Positions 7,595 through 16,072 of a stretch of 43,611 nucleotides of DNA are shown here, in pieces (positions within the stretch are counted from its first letter, which is position 1; every line of letters starts with the position of its first letter). The position numbers and the translations under genes are program-made. The stretch spans positions 1-43,611 of IMG/VR virus record IMGVR_UViG_3300021062_000028, one strand, 5' to 3'. This DNA comes from a virus. Under the pieces are notes generated by a model. It did not search any database. It saw only the letters and a program-made list of their open reading frames with translations, and was not told the origin of the DNA.

Positions 7595-8842
7595 ATGGTT
7601 GCCAATACGCTACTCACGAACGACGTGATCCTGTCCGAGGCGCTGATGCACCTCGACAACGAACTGGTGCTCGCGCAGCTCTGCAATCGCGACTACCAGG
7701 CTGAGTTCGACGGGCCGCAGAAGCCCGGCGACACCATCCGCATCCGCCGCCCTGTGCGCGGCACGGTGCGAACCGGCGCGACCCGCGTCGTGCAGGACGT
7801 GGTCGAGGGCCGCACCACCATGACGGTGGCGACCCAGATCGGCGCCGACCTCGACTTCTCCAGCGTGGACATGACGCTGAAGGTCGAGGACTTCAGCGAG
7901 CGCTACATCAAGCCGCAGATGATCTCTCTGGCGAACCAGATCGACCTCGCGCTGCATACCGAGCTGGTCAGCAACGTGTGGAACTGGGTCGGCACGCCGG
8001 GCCAGACCATCAACAGCTTCAACGACTTCGCCGCCGGCCCGCTGCGCCTCGACCTCGGCTCCGTGCCGCAGTCCGAGCGCGCCGCCATCCTGTCGCCGAC
8101 CGACCACTGGGCGCTGCTGGGCAGCAACACGGCGCTGTACATCAGCGACGTGGCGAAGACCGCCCTGCAGAAGGCCAAGCTGGGCCACTACGGCGGCTGC
8201 GATGTGTACATGTCGCAGAACGTCAAGACGCACACGGTCGGCTCCTGGTCGGCCGGCTCGCCGATCGCCGAGATCGACAACGGCACGCTCAGCACCGACT
8301 ACGCGACCGCCAAGGACTCGTGGGAGATGACGATCCACATCGACGGCCTGACCGCGAACACCGGCACGCTGGCGGTGGGCGACGTGTTCACCATCGAGAA
8401 CGTCTACGCGGTGAACGTCATCACCGGCGCGACCCTGCCGCATCTGCAGCAGTTCGTCGTCAAGCAGGCGGTGACCGCCGATGGCACTGGCGACGCCGAC
8501 GTGGTCATCAGCCCCCCGATCATCACCTCTGGTCCGTACAAGACCTGCAACGCCGCCGCAGTCGACGGCGCCAACATCGTGCCCATGGGCACGGTGAGCA
8601 CCGGCTACGCGCAGAACATCGTGATGCACAAGGACGCGATCACGCTCGCGGTGCCGCCGCTCTACACGCCGAAGGGCGCCGGCGCCGGCTCGGTGACGAG
8701 CAAGACCTACAAGGGCATCACCATGCGCCTGATCGAGGGCTACGACTTCAACAACGACCTCGCCGGCTGGCGTTTCGATCTGCTGTACGGCGTCAAGGCC
8801 ACCCAGCCCAACCTCGCCACGCGCTTGAGCGGCGCGTCGTAG
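7595..8842 (+). CDS. Major capsid (coat) protein, P22 gp5-like
   Basis: 415 residues; P22 coat is 430. The N-terminus (NTLLTNDVILSEALMHLDNE) and GDTIRIRRPVRGTVRTG followed by DFSERYIKPQM are characteristic of the P22 coat family with the HK97 fold and an inserted I-domain. It would form the icosahedral shell, assembled around the scaffold encoded just upstream. An AAGGA ribosome site is present. A stable hairpin follows the gene. Confidence 0.92.
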   Translation: MVANTLLTNDVILSEALMHLDNELVLAQLCNRDYQAEFDGPQKPGDTIRIRRPVRGTVRTGATRVVQDVVEGRTTMTVATQIGADLDFSSVDMTLKVEDFSERYIKPQMISLANQIDLALHTELVSNVWNWVGTPGQTINSFNDFAAGPLRLDLGSVPQSERAAILSPTDHWALLGSNTALYISDVAKTALQKAKLGHYGGCDVYMSQNVKTHTVGSWSAGSPIAEIDNGTLSTDYATAKDSWEMTIHIDGLTANTGTLAVGDVFTIENVYAVNVITGATLPHLQQFVVKQAVTADGTGDADVVISPPIITSGPYKTCNAAAVDGANIVPMGTVSTGYAQNIVMHKDAITLAVPPLYTPKGAGAGSVTSKTYKGITMRLIEGYDFNNDLAGWRFDLLYGVKATQPNLATRLSGAS

Positions 8843-8858
8843 TCCTTCGCAGCAACTC

Positions 8859-8876
8859 GCGGGGCTGCGGCCCCGC
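8859..8876 (+). terminator. Strong GC hairpin after the coat gene
   Basis: GCGGGGC-TGCG-GCCCCGC is a perfect 7-bp stem with a 4-nt loop, 16 nt after the coat stop codon. It lacks a T-run, so it is more likely an mRNA 3'-end stabiliser or partial terminator than a full intrinsic terminator. It would help give coat more mRNA than downstream genes. Confidence 0.5.
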
Positions 8877-8899
8877 ACCCTTTCGACAGGAGACTTTCA

Positions 8900-9193
8900 A
8901 TGGCTGCTGTTCACCTCACCCGAGGCAATAGCGACGGCTCGTATGTGGGCCAGTCGGCAACCGACAAGGTCGGATTCTTCGGTGTCACGCCGGCCGTCCA
9001 GCCCAGCGGCTCGACGCAGGCGGCGGTGACCGTGTCGACCATCACCACGGCGGCGACCACCACATCGCCGTGGGGCTTCGCCACCTCGACGCAGGCCGAC
9101 AACCTTGCGGCCAGCACCCGCAACGCGGTGACGCTGGTCAACCAGCTCCGCGCCGACCTGGTCACGCTGGGCATCATCAAGGGCGCGGCGTGA
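8900..9193 (+). CDS. Small virion-type protein after the coat gene
   Basis: 97 residues, preceded by a good AGGAGA site. Threonine- and alanine-rich with beta-prone repeats (residues 20-60) and a helical end (NQLRADLVTLGIIKGA). Proteins of this size and composition after coat genes are often annotated as head decoration or fibre-stabilising proteins; here that is only a positional guess. Confidence 0.7.
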   Translation: MAAVHLTRGNSDGSYVGQSATDKVGFFGVTPAVQPSGSTQAAVTVSTITTAATTTSPWGFATSTQADNLAASTRNAVTLVNQLRADLVTLGIIKGAA

Positions 9194-9894
9194 GCCTCGT
9201 CCCACATAGTGTGGACCCGGCGCGGCGCCTTTGGGTGGCCGTGCCGGCGTACACCGGCGAGATCTGTGCAGGCACGGCGCAGGCGATCTACTACGCCGGT
9301 CTGCACGCGCTGGCGGACGGGCTGTTCGTCTCGCTCGATATCCTCGCCGGCTGTTGCTACCTCGACTTGGCGCGCAACACGCTGGTCGATCGCTTTATGG
9401 CGAGCGACGCCACCGATCTGTTGTTCATCGACGCAGACCTGACGTTCCCGGCGGAAGCCATCGCGCAGATCGCGGCAGTGACCAAGCCGGTGGTCTGCGG
9501 CGTGTACCCCAAGAAGGGCGAGAACCAGGAATGGCCCGCCGAGCTGCCGGCTGGCGAGAACTGGTCCGATGCCGAGGGCTGTCTTGAGCTGACGCATGCG
9601 CCGACCGGCTTCCTGCGCATTCATCGCAGCGTCTTCGAAGCGATGGCGCCGCATGTGCCGGTGCACGGCAAGCCGGACAAGAGCGGGCCGATGCCGGCGT
9701 ATTTCCAGTGTGTTGCGCGCGACGGCATGTATTGGGGCGAGGATTACGAGTTCTGCAATCGCTGGCGCGCACTGGGCGGGAAGCTCTACTGCCTGCCGGA
9801 GATTCCCTTCGAGCACATCGGCCAGCGCCACTGGAAGGGCCGTTTCGGCGATTACCTGCGCGGCCGGCCGCTGCCGGCGCAGGAGGCCGCATGA
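9190..9894 (+). CDS. Glycosyltransferase-like protein (GT-A fold, Anp1/MNN9-like)
   Basis: 234 residues from GTG 9190, which overlaps the previous stop (GTGA). The N-terminus RLWVAVPAYTGEICAGTA, the DAD motif at residues 81-83 (FIDADLTFP) and the later GEDYEFCNRW block are those of a GT-A nucleotide-sugar-dependent transferase: DxD binds the metal and sugar nucleotide, and GEDYEFC is the usual acceptor/base region. It sits inside the head-assembly operon, so it should be made late in infection. Target unknown: a virion protein or a cell-surface sugar are both possible. Complete, with no broken motif. Confidence 0.75.
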   Translation: MSLVPHSVDPARRLWVAVPAYTGEICAGTAQAIYYAGLHALADGLFVSLDILAGCCYLDLARNTLVDRFMASDATDLLFIDADLTFPAEAIAQIAAVTKPVVCGVYPKKGENQEWPAELPAGENWSDAEGCLELTHAPTGFLRIHRSVFEAMAPHVPVHGKPDKSGPMPAYFQCVARDGMYWGEDYEFCNRWRALGGKLYCLPEIPFEHIGQRHWKGRFGDYLRGRPLPAQEAA

Positions 9895-10088
9895 CGAGCT
9901 TCCCGCGCTTCGGCCCCAACGGCGCCTTCGCCTTCTTCAGCGATGAGCGCGACGTGCCGCTCGGCTGGCAGAAGACGCCGGAAGACGCGCGCCGGATGCA
10001 GACGCTCGCGCCGCCGGTGATGACGATGGCGCCGCCGCCGGTCGACGCGGACGCCATCTGCCGCCCGCGCAAGGGGCGCCGCAAATGA
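9891..10088 (+). CDS. Small hypothetical protein
   Basis: 65 residues from ATG 9891, overlapping both neighbours by 4 nt. The N-terminus (FPRFGPNGAFAFFSDERDVP) is conserved-looking; the C-terminus is proline-rich and ends with basic residues. Family and role unknown; it is translated with the glycosyltransferase and the beta-sandwich protein that follows. Confidence 0.6.
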   Translation: MTSFPRFGPNGAFAFFSDERDVPLGWQKTPEDARRMQTLAPPVMTMAPPPVDADAICRPRKGRRK

Positions 10089-10414
10089 ACGTCCAGAACT
10101 TCGACATCCACTCCGGCGAGAACCGCACGCTCTCCATGGCGGCGCGCGACTCCGCCAACGCGGTTGCGAGCCTGACCAGCAAGACGGTGACGTGGCGCGT
10201 GTCGGAACTCGACGGCGTGCATCCGATCTTCAGCAAGACCGGCAGCGTCGTCAGCGCCAGCGCCGGCACGTTCACGGTGGCGATCACGCCCACCGACACG
10301 GCGGACCTTGCGGGCGACTACAAGCACCAGGCGATCACCACGGACGGCAGCGGCAACATTGCCGTGGTCGTGACCGGCCGCCTGCGCATCCGTCCCGATA
10401 TCGAGGCGACCTGA
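10085..10414 (+). CDS. Small beta-sandwich protein (head/tail module)
   Basis: 109 residues. The sequence is beta-rich with an Ig-like layout: SLTSKTVTWRVSE ... SASAGTFTVAITPTDTADL ... GDYKHQAITTDGSGN ... GRLRIRP. This is the pattern of short virion-associated Ig-like proteins near head-completion genes in other phages. Coupled upstream (ATGA) and directly abutting the gp4-like gene. Confidence 0.65.
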   Translation: MNVQNFDIHSGENRTLSMAARDSANAVASLTSKTVTWRVSELDGVHPIFSKTGSVVSASAGTFTVAITPTDTADLAGDYKHQAITTDGSGNIAVVVTGRLRIRPDIEAT

Positions 10415-10821
10415 TGGCGAGCCAGACGGCACAGGACGTGATCACCGGCGCGCTGCGGCGGCTCAACCTCATTTCCGAGGTCGAGACGATGAGCGCGGCG
10501 CAGGCGTCAGCCGGCCTGATCTCGCTCAACGAGATGATGCACGGCTTCAACCGCAAGGGCATTGCCTACGCGCACGCCGATCTCGGCCTGACCGATACGG
10601 TCAACATGCCCGATGACCTGATCGACAGCCTCAAATGGGTTCTGGCGCGCAAGCTCGCCGACGACGGCTATGGCGCGGTGCTGTCGATGCAGCAGATGGC
10701 GCAGATGGTGGCGGCGTTCAACACGCTGCAATCGGCGTACTTCATGGTCCGCCGCTCGCCGGTCGATAGCGCGATTCGCGCGCGCGGCTCCGGCGGCTTC
10801 AACTTCACGCGGGGCAACTGA
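10414..10821 (+). CDS. Head-completion/tail accessory protein (P22 gp4-like)
   Basis: 135 residues from ATG 10414. It begins with TAQDVITGALRRLNLI, has SAGLISLNEMMHGF, and includes the helical block VLARKLADDGYG, matching the P22 gp4 tail-accessory-factor family, which binds the portal ring first after packaging and closes the channel. P22 gp4 also has a reported peptidoglycan hydrolase activity; I see no motif that shows it here. Directly followed, with a 1-nt overlap, by the gp10-like gene, which is the assembly order in P22. Confidence 0.8.
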   Translation: MASQTAQDVITGALRRLNLISEVETMSAAQASAGLISLNEMMHGFNRKGIAYAHADLGLTDTVNMPDDLIDSLKWVLARKLADDGYGAVLSMQQMAQMVAAFNTLQSAYFMVRRSPVDSAIRARGSGGFNFTRGN

Positions 10822-12596
10822 TGGCGCGCACCGCCATAGCCCTCCAGGCTCCGGCCGGCCGCTCGCTTCAGCTCAGCGGCGAGCTTCTGGTGAACCTGTA
10901 CGCCGAGAAGGCGCCGCCGGGCGCGCGCGTCGAGATCGTCCTGCATGGCGCGCCGGGGCTCAAGCCGTTCGCGTCCGGCATGGGCAGCGGCCCGATCCGC
11001 GCCGTGCGCGAGGCGCTGGGCTACGTCTGGGTGCTGTCGAGCGGCACCGTGTACCGCGTCGATCTCGACACCGGCACGCCAACCGCGGCGCTGGGCCTGA
11101 CGGTCGATCAGAGCGGCCCGGCGATGATGACCGACGACGGCCAGTCGCTCACGATCCAGGCCAATATCAGCGCCTACAACGTGACGGCAGGCGCCGCGAC
11201 GCAGACCCTCACGCTGAGCGGCGTGGCCGTCAACGGCGAGACCGTCACCATCGGCTCGACCGTGTACACGTGGCGCACGGCCATCACCGCGGCGGCCAAC
11301 GACGTGCTGCTGACCGGCGTTGCCAGTACCGATATCGACAACCTGATCAGCGCGATCAACCGCACCGGCGCCGCCGGCACGGCCTACAGCGAGGCGACCA
11401 CGGCTCACGCGACCGTGTCTGCCGCTGCCGGCGCGGGCGACACGATGGTCATCACCGCGCGCGCTTCGGGCACGGACGGCAACGCGGTCCCGGTGTCGGA
11501 GACCATGACCAACGGTTCATGGGGCGGCACGACTCTGGCCGGCGGCAGCGACTGGACCGTCGCGGCGATCACCGACCCGGATTTCCAGGGCGCGTCGGCG
11601 GTCGATACGCTGGACAGCTACACGATCTTCACCAAGCCGGATTCGGGCCAGTGGTACATCAGCGACCTGCTGGCGGCCACGACGCTGGACGCGCTGGACT
11701 TCGCCACCGCCGAGGGCTCGCCGGACAAGCTGCGCCGGGTGTTCGTCGATCACCGCGAGGCCATTGCGTTCGGTGAGAAGACGATCGAGGTATACGCGCA
11801 CACGGGCGGCGCCGACTTCCCGTTCTCCCGCATCGACGGCGCCTTTATCGAGCGCGGCTGCATCGCGCCGGCCAGCGTCGCCAAGATGGACAACTCGGTG
11901 TTCTGGATCGCCGATGACCGCATGGTCTACCGGATGCAGGGCTACACGCCCGCGCGCATCAGCACGCCAGAGGTCGAGGAAGTGCTGCGCGAGGCGGCGG
12001 ACATCGCCGACGCCGAGGGTTGGACCTACACGCTGGCCGGCCACCACGTCTACGTCTTCACCCTGCCGACCAGCGGTATCACGCTCTGCTACGACGCGCA
12101 GACCGGGTTCTGGCACCAGCGCCGCAGCGGCACAGCCGAGACGGGCCGCTGGCGCGCGCAGTGGGGCTGCCTGACCAGCACGGGCAAGATGCTGGTGGGC
12201 GATTCCGAGGGCGGCAACCTCTTCGAGCTGGACCTCGACACCTACGACGAGAACGGCTCTGCCCGCCGCTGGGTCGCCCGCACGCCCGGCCTGTATGCCG
12301 AGGGCGCGCGCGCCAGCATGGATTTACTGGAGCTGGAATGCGAACTGGGCGTCGGCCTGTCCTCCGGGCAGGGCAGCGCGCCCGTGGTGATGCTGCGCAC
12401 CAGCGACGACGGCGGCAAGACGTGGTCGCCCGAGCGGCAGGCCAGCGTCGGCGCCCTGGGCGATGCGACCAAGCGCGCGCTGTGGCGGCGCAACGGCTCG
12501 TATCGGCACCGCATCATCGAGATCAGCGGCAGCGATCCGGTCAAGACGACGCTGTTTGGCCTGCGCCACGTCAGCCGAATGGGGGTGGCGGCATGA
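10821..12596 (+). CDS. Packaged-DNA stabilisation/tail hub protein (P22 gp10-like) with an inserted domain
   Basis: 591 residues; P22 gp10 is about 470. Gp10-type blocks are ITDPDFQGASAV (near 252), FATAEGSPDKL, DHREAIAFGEKTIEVY, GGADFPFSRIDGAFIERG and VAKMDNSVFWI. Between the N-terminal beta part and ITDPDF lies an extra segment, about residues 125-244, with the pattern TQTLTLSGVAVNGETVTIG, VYTWRT, STDIDNLISAIN, and GTDGNAV, an Ig-like module known from various phage structural proteins. The protein should bind the gp4-like ring and close the neck. The insertion explains the extra length. Confidence 0.85.
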   Translation: MARTAIALQAPAGRSLQLSGELLVNLYAEKAPPGARVEIVLHGAPGLKPFASGMGSGPIRAVREALGYVWVLSSGTVYRVDLDTGTPTAALGLTVDQSGPAMMTDDGQSLTIQANISAYNVTAGAATQTLTLSGVAVNGETVTIGSTVYTWRTAITAAANDVLLTGVASTDIDNLISAINRTGAAGTAYSEATTAHATVSAAAGAGDTMVITARASGTDGNAVPVSETMTNGSWGGTTLAGGSDWTVAAITDPDFQGASAVDTLDSYTIFTKPDSGQWYISDLLAATTLDALDFATAEGSPDKLRRVFVDHREAIAFGEKTIEVYAHTGGADFPFSRIDGAFIERGCIAPASVAKMDNSVFWIADDRMVYRMQGYTPARISTPEVEEVLREAADIADAEGWTYTLAGHHVYVFTLPTSGITLCYDAQTGFWHQRRSGTAETGRWRAQWGCLTSTGKMLVGDSEGGNLFELDLDTYDENGSARRWVARTPGLYAEGARASMDLLELECELGVGLSSGQGSAPVVMLRTSDDGGKTWSPERQASVGALGDATKRALWRRNGSYRHRIIEISGSDPVKTTLFGLRHVSRMGVAA

Positions 12597-13174
12597 TCAT
12601 CTCGCCGCGCGCCAACATCGCCATCGTCGCGCCCACAACGGGCGTGATGGCGCATCACTTCCAGCGCGTCATGCAGGGCTTGTGCGATGCGGCCAACGGC
12701 CTGTTCGCCGGCACCGTATCGGGCGCGCTTTTCGAGGTCGGCAGCATCCCGGCCGGCGCCTCGCTGCTGCGCATCAACTTCGACCTGACGTTCACCAGCG
12801 ACGGCGCGAGCCTGTACCTGGTGGGCCGTACCGGCGCGGCCGCAGACGTGACGGCCAACTCCTGGTCCAAACCCTACAACGACGACGCCGCCACCTTCAT
12901 CAGCCTGACCGACACCAGCGACGCGCAAGTCGTGCTGGCGCAGGCGGTGCAGGCCGATGCCAGCACCGGCGGCGTGCACGGCGAGGTGGTGATCAGCAAC
13001 ATCCGAAGCGCGGGCTACAAGCGCGTCGGCGGCTGGGTGACGCATTTCGACGGCAGCCGCGAGCGCGCGAACCTGATCGCCGGCCGGATCGACACGACCT
13101 CGCCGCTCACCGGCTTCTCGCTCGCGCCCTCGGCGGGGACCATCTCCGGCTATGTCCGGGTGGAGGCGCCATGA
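12593..13174 (+). CDS. Tail/fibre-type beta-sandwich protein
   Basis: 193 residues from ATG 12593 (ATGA overlap with the gp10-like stop). All-beta sequence. Its C-terminal half closely parallels the C-terminal half of the tail-fibre protein at 18244: IPAGASLLRI versus IPSWVNFLRV, SDGASLYL versus SDGVALNI, STGGV versus NTGGV, YKRV in both, and GYVRVE versus GRVRVE at the end. The shared module suggests a carbohydrate-binding or trimerising beta-sandwich in the virion. Specific role unknown. Confidence 0.7.
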   Translation: MIISPRANIAIVAPTTGVMAHHFQRVMQGLCDAANGLFAGTVSGALFEVGSIPAGASLLRINFDLTFTSDGASLYLVGRTGAAADVTANSWSKPYNDDAATFISLTDTSDAQVVLAQAVQADASTGGVHGEVVISNIRSAGYKRVGGWVTHFDGSRERANLIAGRIDTTSPLTGFSLAPSAGTISGYVRVEAP

Positions 13175-13620
13175 TCCGCGACGCGCGCCCCGACGACATG
13201 CCGGCGCTGCTGGATATGGGCGCGGCCTTCCACGCCGAATCCGCGTGGGCGTCGTCGCTGGCGCCGTTCGATCCGCGCACCTTCGGCGCCACGTGCGAGA
13301 CGCTGGCCGGCGGGCGCGGCCTGCTGATCGCCGAGGAGGGCGGCCAGCCGGTCGGCATGATCGGCGGCTCCGTCGTGCCGCTGTACTTCAACGCCGCCGT
13401 GCCGGTCGCGCAGGAGGTGTTCTGGTACGCCGCGCCCCAGCATCGCCGGGGCATCGGCATGGCGCTGCTCGACGCCCTGGGCGAGCGCGTGGCGTCCGCC
13501 AAGGCGCGGGCGCTGATCGTGGCGGCGCTGGAAAGCCTGCGCGGCGAGGCCGTGGGCGCACTCCTGGGGCGCAAGGGCTTCGTTCCCGCAGAGCGCATGT
13601 ACGCGAGGATCCTGCCATGA
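13171..13620 (+). CDS. GNAT-family acetyltransferase
   Basis: 149 residues from ATG 13171. GNAT order is visible: N-terminal IRDARPDDMPALLDMG, the beta-4 strand VPVAQEVFWYAAPQHRRGIG with the acetyl-CoA loop Q-H-R-R-G-I-G (about residues 90-96), and the C-terminal ALLGRKGFVPAERMYAR. It would transfer an acetyl group from acetyl-CoA to an amine. It is embedded in the structural operon with 4-nt overlaps on both sides, so it is expressed late; substrate unknown. Confidence 0.85.
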   Translation: MIRDARPDDMPALLDMGAAFHAESAWASSLAPFDPRTFGATCETLAGGRGLLIAEEGGQPVGMIGGSVVPLYFNAAVPVAQEVFWYAAPQHRRGIGMALLDALGERVASAKARALIVAALESLRGEAVGALLGRKGFVPAERMYARILP

Positions 13621-14276
13621 TCGGCTCCATCGTCGGCGGCATCATGGGCAAGATGGGCGGCGATGCCGCTGCCGAGTCGGCCGACCGGGCCGGCGAGCGC
13701 GCGGCCGCGCTGACGCGCGAGGGAACGGAACTCGCCCGCCGCGACATCTCACCCTTCCGCTACGCCGGACGCGCCGCCATCGACCAGGCCATTCAGGCGC
13801 TTGGCCTTGGCCGGCTGTACACGCGCGAGGACGGCTTTGACGACGTGACGCACGCCAACTGGCAGGCGGATCAGGCCGGCGCGCTGTCCAAGTTCAAGAC
13901 CGATCCGGGATACGAGTTCCGCCGCAGCGAGGGCGAGAAGGCGATCAACCGCAGCATGGCGGCGCGCGGCGGCGTGCTGAGCGGCGCGGCGGTCAAGGCC
14001 GGCCAGCGCTTCGCCGACAACCTCGCCGAGCAGGAATTCAAGAACTACTTCGACCGCCTGCTGAACGTGGCCACAGGCGGCACGTCGGCGGCCGGGGCCA
14101 GCGGCAGCGCCGCCGTGTCGGGCGCCAATGCGGGCGCCAGCGCCATCACGCAATCGGGCATCGCGGCCGGGCAGGCGCGCAAGAGCGGGTACGAGTCGCT
14201 CGGCTCGGGCATCGCCAGCGGCTTCAACAACACGCTCGCCGCCGCCCTGTACGGCAAGAACAAGGGGTGGATCTGA
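13617..14276 (+). CDS. DNA-ejection-type virion protein 1
   Basis: 219 residues. The N-terminus is a glycine-rich amphipathic stretch (IGSIVGGIMGKMGG), followed by helical segments and PGYEFRRSEGEKAINRSMAARG then GGVLSGAAVKAG, a pattern common in P22 gp7-like DNA-transfer proteins, then a Gly/Ala/Ser-rich end. These proteins are packaged in the head and released into the cell envelope ahead of DNA. First of three genes in the usual gp7/gp20/gp16 location. Confidence 0.75.
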   Translation: MIGSIVGGIMGKMGGDAAAESADRAGERAAALTREGTELARRDISPFRYAGRAAIDQAIQALGLGRLYTREDGFDDVTHANWQADQAGALSKFKTDPGYEFRRSEGEKAINRSMAARGGVLSGAAVKAGQRFADNLAEQEFKNYFDRLLNVATGGTSAAGASGSAAVSGANAGASAITQSGIAAGQARKSGYESLGSGIASGFNNTLAAALYGKNKGWI

Positions 14277-16072
14277 TGGCCGTCCAGTTCCCCAATCTCG
14301 CCAGCACCATCGCCGCTATCGAAGGCATCCGGCAGGGCGACGAGCGCACGGCGATCTACCGTGACCAGATCGCCCAGCAGAACCGCGCGCTCGACCTCAA
14401 GGACAACCGGGCGAAGGCCAAGGAGCTGGCTGACTGGACGCTGCGCACCGGCATGGCGATCCTGAGCGCGCCGCCCGCGCAGCGTGCCGCGCTGTACGCC
14501 GCCGCCCGCGCCGAGGCTGAGTCGCTTGGCTACGACACCAGCCGCCTGCCGGCGCAATACGACGCGGCCACCGAGGGCTTCATCAAGTTCAACGTGGACA
14601 AGGCGCGGCCGCTGGCGTCGTTCTTCAAGACGCAGGGCGCCGGTGCCGGTGGCGGTGGTGCGCCGGCCGATAGCGGCTGGACCAATCCTGGGCTGGCTCC
14701 TGCGCGCGTGTCTGCTGCGCCGCAGCCTGCCGTTCCGCCGACAGCGGTTGCGGCCACGCCGCAAGCCCCGCCAGCGCCTCAGCCGCAGGTGGCGGGCGCA
14801 GGGCCTATCCCCATGGCGATGCCTCCCAGCGCGCCCCAGATCGCGCCGGGAGCGACGCCGACGCAGATGGCTGGCACGCCGCCCCCCGACGACGCGGGCG
14901 ATGGCGAGTATGTCGAGGCCGGGCGAGTCGGCACCGGCCGCTGGATCGGGCTCGATCCCGGCGACACGATCAAGATCGACCGCAAGGGCGAGCCGATCGA
15001 CAAGGCGGGCATGCTGTTCGTGCGCAAGGCGGACGGCCGGCTGATGATGTTCGACCCCAAGGCGCGCAAGACCTTCACCACGGTCGACGCCGGCAATCGC
15101 TATGAGCTGATCGACAACGAGACGGGGCAGCCGACCGGCCGCACGATCGACAAGGGCCTGTCGCCGGCAGACCAGCCGGGGAGCATGGGCGTTGGTCCCG
15201 CCCAGCCCGACGCCGCCATTGCGGCGCTGCGGGGCTTCCAGCCTCCTCCGGGCTGGGGGGTCGCGACGCGCGGCGGCCGGCCGTTGGTGTCGGATGGCAT
15301 CGTCATGTTGACGCGACCCGACGACAATACGGCGGTGGCTTTCGTGCCGCTGCCGCAGCGCGGCGCTCCGGGCCAGACCGCCCGCTGGGACGACGTGCGC
15401 GACGACAAGGGCCGCCTTGTCGGCCAGCGCCGCATCGACACGAACGAGTACAAACCGATCGACCGCAATGCCGGCGGCAGCGGCCGACCGCTGACACAGG
15501 GCCATATCGACAGCCTCGGCGGTGCCGGCAGCGCCGCACAGGAGTTCGTTGGCCTGCGCGACACATTCGACGACTCGTTCGGCGGCCTGCCCTTCGCCGG
15601 CAACCTCGACAACTGGATCAAGCGCAACGTGCCGGACAGCATCGGCGGCGCCGACCCCAAGGGGCAGGCCGACTGGTGGCAGCGCTACCAGGAGCAGAAG
15701 AATCTCGTGCGCAATCGGCTGTTCGGCTCGGCCCTGACCGCGACCGAGAAGGCCGAGTTCGACAAGGCCAACATCGACCCGGGCATGAAGGCCGACAAGA
15801 TCAGGACAAATCTCGCGCGGCAGGCCGATGCGGCCATGCGTGCGGCGGCCAAGATGGCGCGCGCTCTTGAGGCGTCGGGTTACAACCGCGAGGCCATCGA
15901 AGCGGCCATCGGCATTCCGCTGGACTCCCTGCCATCGCCGACCGCGAAGCCCGCTGCCGACACGCCGAAGCAGCCGCCCGGCGCGCCGCCGGCCAATCCG
16001 GGCACTGCGCCGACCAAGGGCGCCGACAAGCCGACGCTGAAGTACAACCCCGCGACCGGGAGGCTTGAGTAA
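14276..16072 (+). CDS. DNA-ejection-type virion protein 2
   Basis: 598 residues from ATG 14276 (TGATG overlap; GTG 14267 is an alternative). Residues 1-110 are helical (AIYRDQIAQQNRALDLKDNR), 125-210 are a proline/alanine-rich linker, and the middle contains a beta-rich region. A helical C-terminal third ends in a proline-rich tail. Size and place match the second ejection protein of P22-like phages, but sequence family is not recognised, so the call rests on position and composition. Confidence 0.7.
   Translation: MAVQFPNLASTIAAIEGIRQGDERTAIYRDQIAQQNRALDLKDNRAKAKELADWTLRTGMAILSAPPAQRAALYAAARAEAESLGYDTSRLPAQYDAATEGFIKFNVDKARPLASFFKTQGAGAGGGGAPADSGWTNPGLAPARVSAAPQPAVPPTAVAATPQAPPAPQPQVAGAGPIPMAMPPSAPQIAPGATPTQMAGTPPPDDAGDGEYVEAGRVGTGRWIGLDPGDTIKIDRKGEPIDKAGMLFVRKADGRLMMFDPKARKTFTTVDAGNRYELIDNETGQPTGRTIDKGLSPADQPGSMGVGPAQPDAAIAALRGFQPPPGWGVATRGGRPLVSDGIVMLTRPDDNTAVAFVPLPQRGAPGQTARWDDVRDDKGRLVGQRRIDTNEYKPIDRNAGGSGRPLTQGHIDSLGGAGSAAQEFVGLRDTFDDSFGGLPFAGNLDNWIKRNVPDSIGGADPKGQADWWQRYQEQKNLVRNRLFGSALTATEKAEFDKANIDPGMKADKIRTNLARQADAAMRAAAKMARALEASGYNREAIEAAIGIPLDSLPSPTAKPAADTPKQPPGAPPANPGTAPTKGADKPTLKYNPATGRLE

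Noticed and set aside
7610-8878. 422-residue minus-strand frame opposite the coat gene
   Set aside because: Shadow of the coat gene; composition is arginine/histidine-rich and no start context.
14045-15505. 486-residue minus-strand frame opposite an ejection gene
   Set aside because: Arg-rich shadow frame without domains; plus-strand gene is contiguous with the operon.
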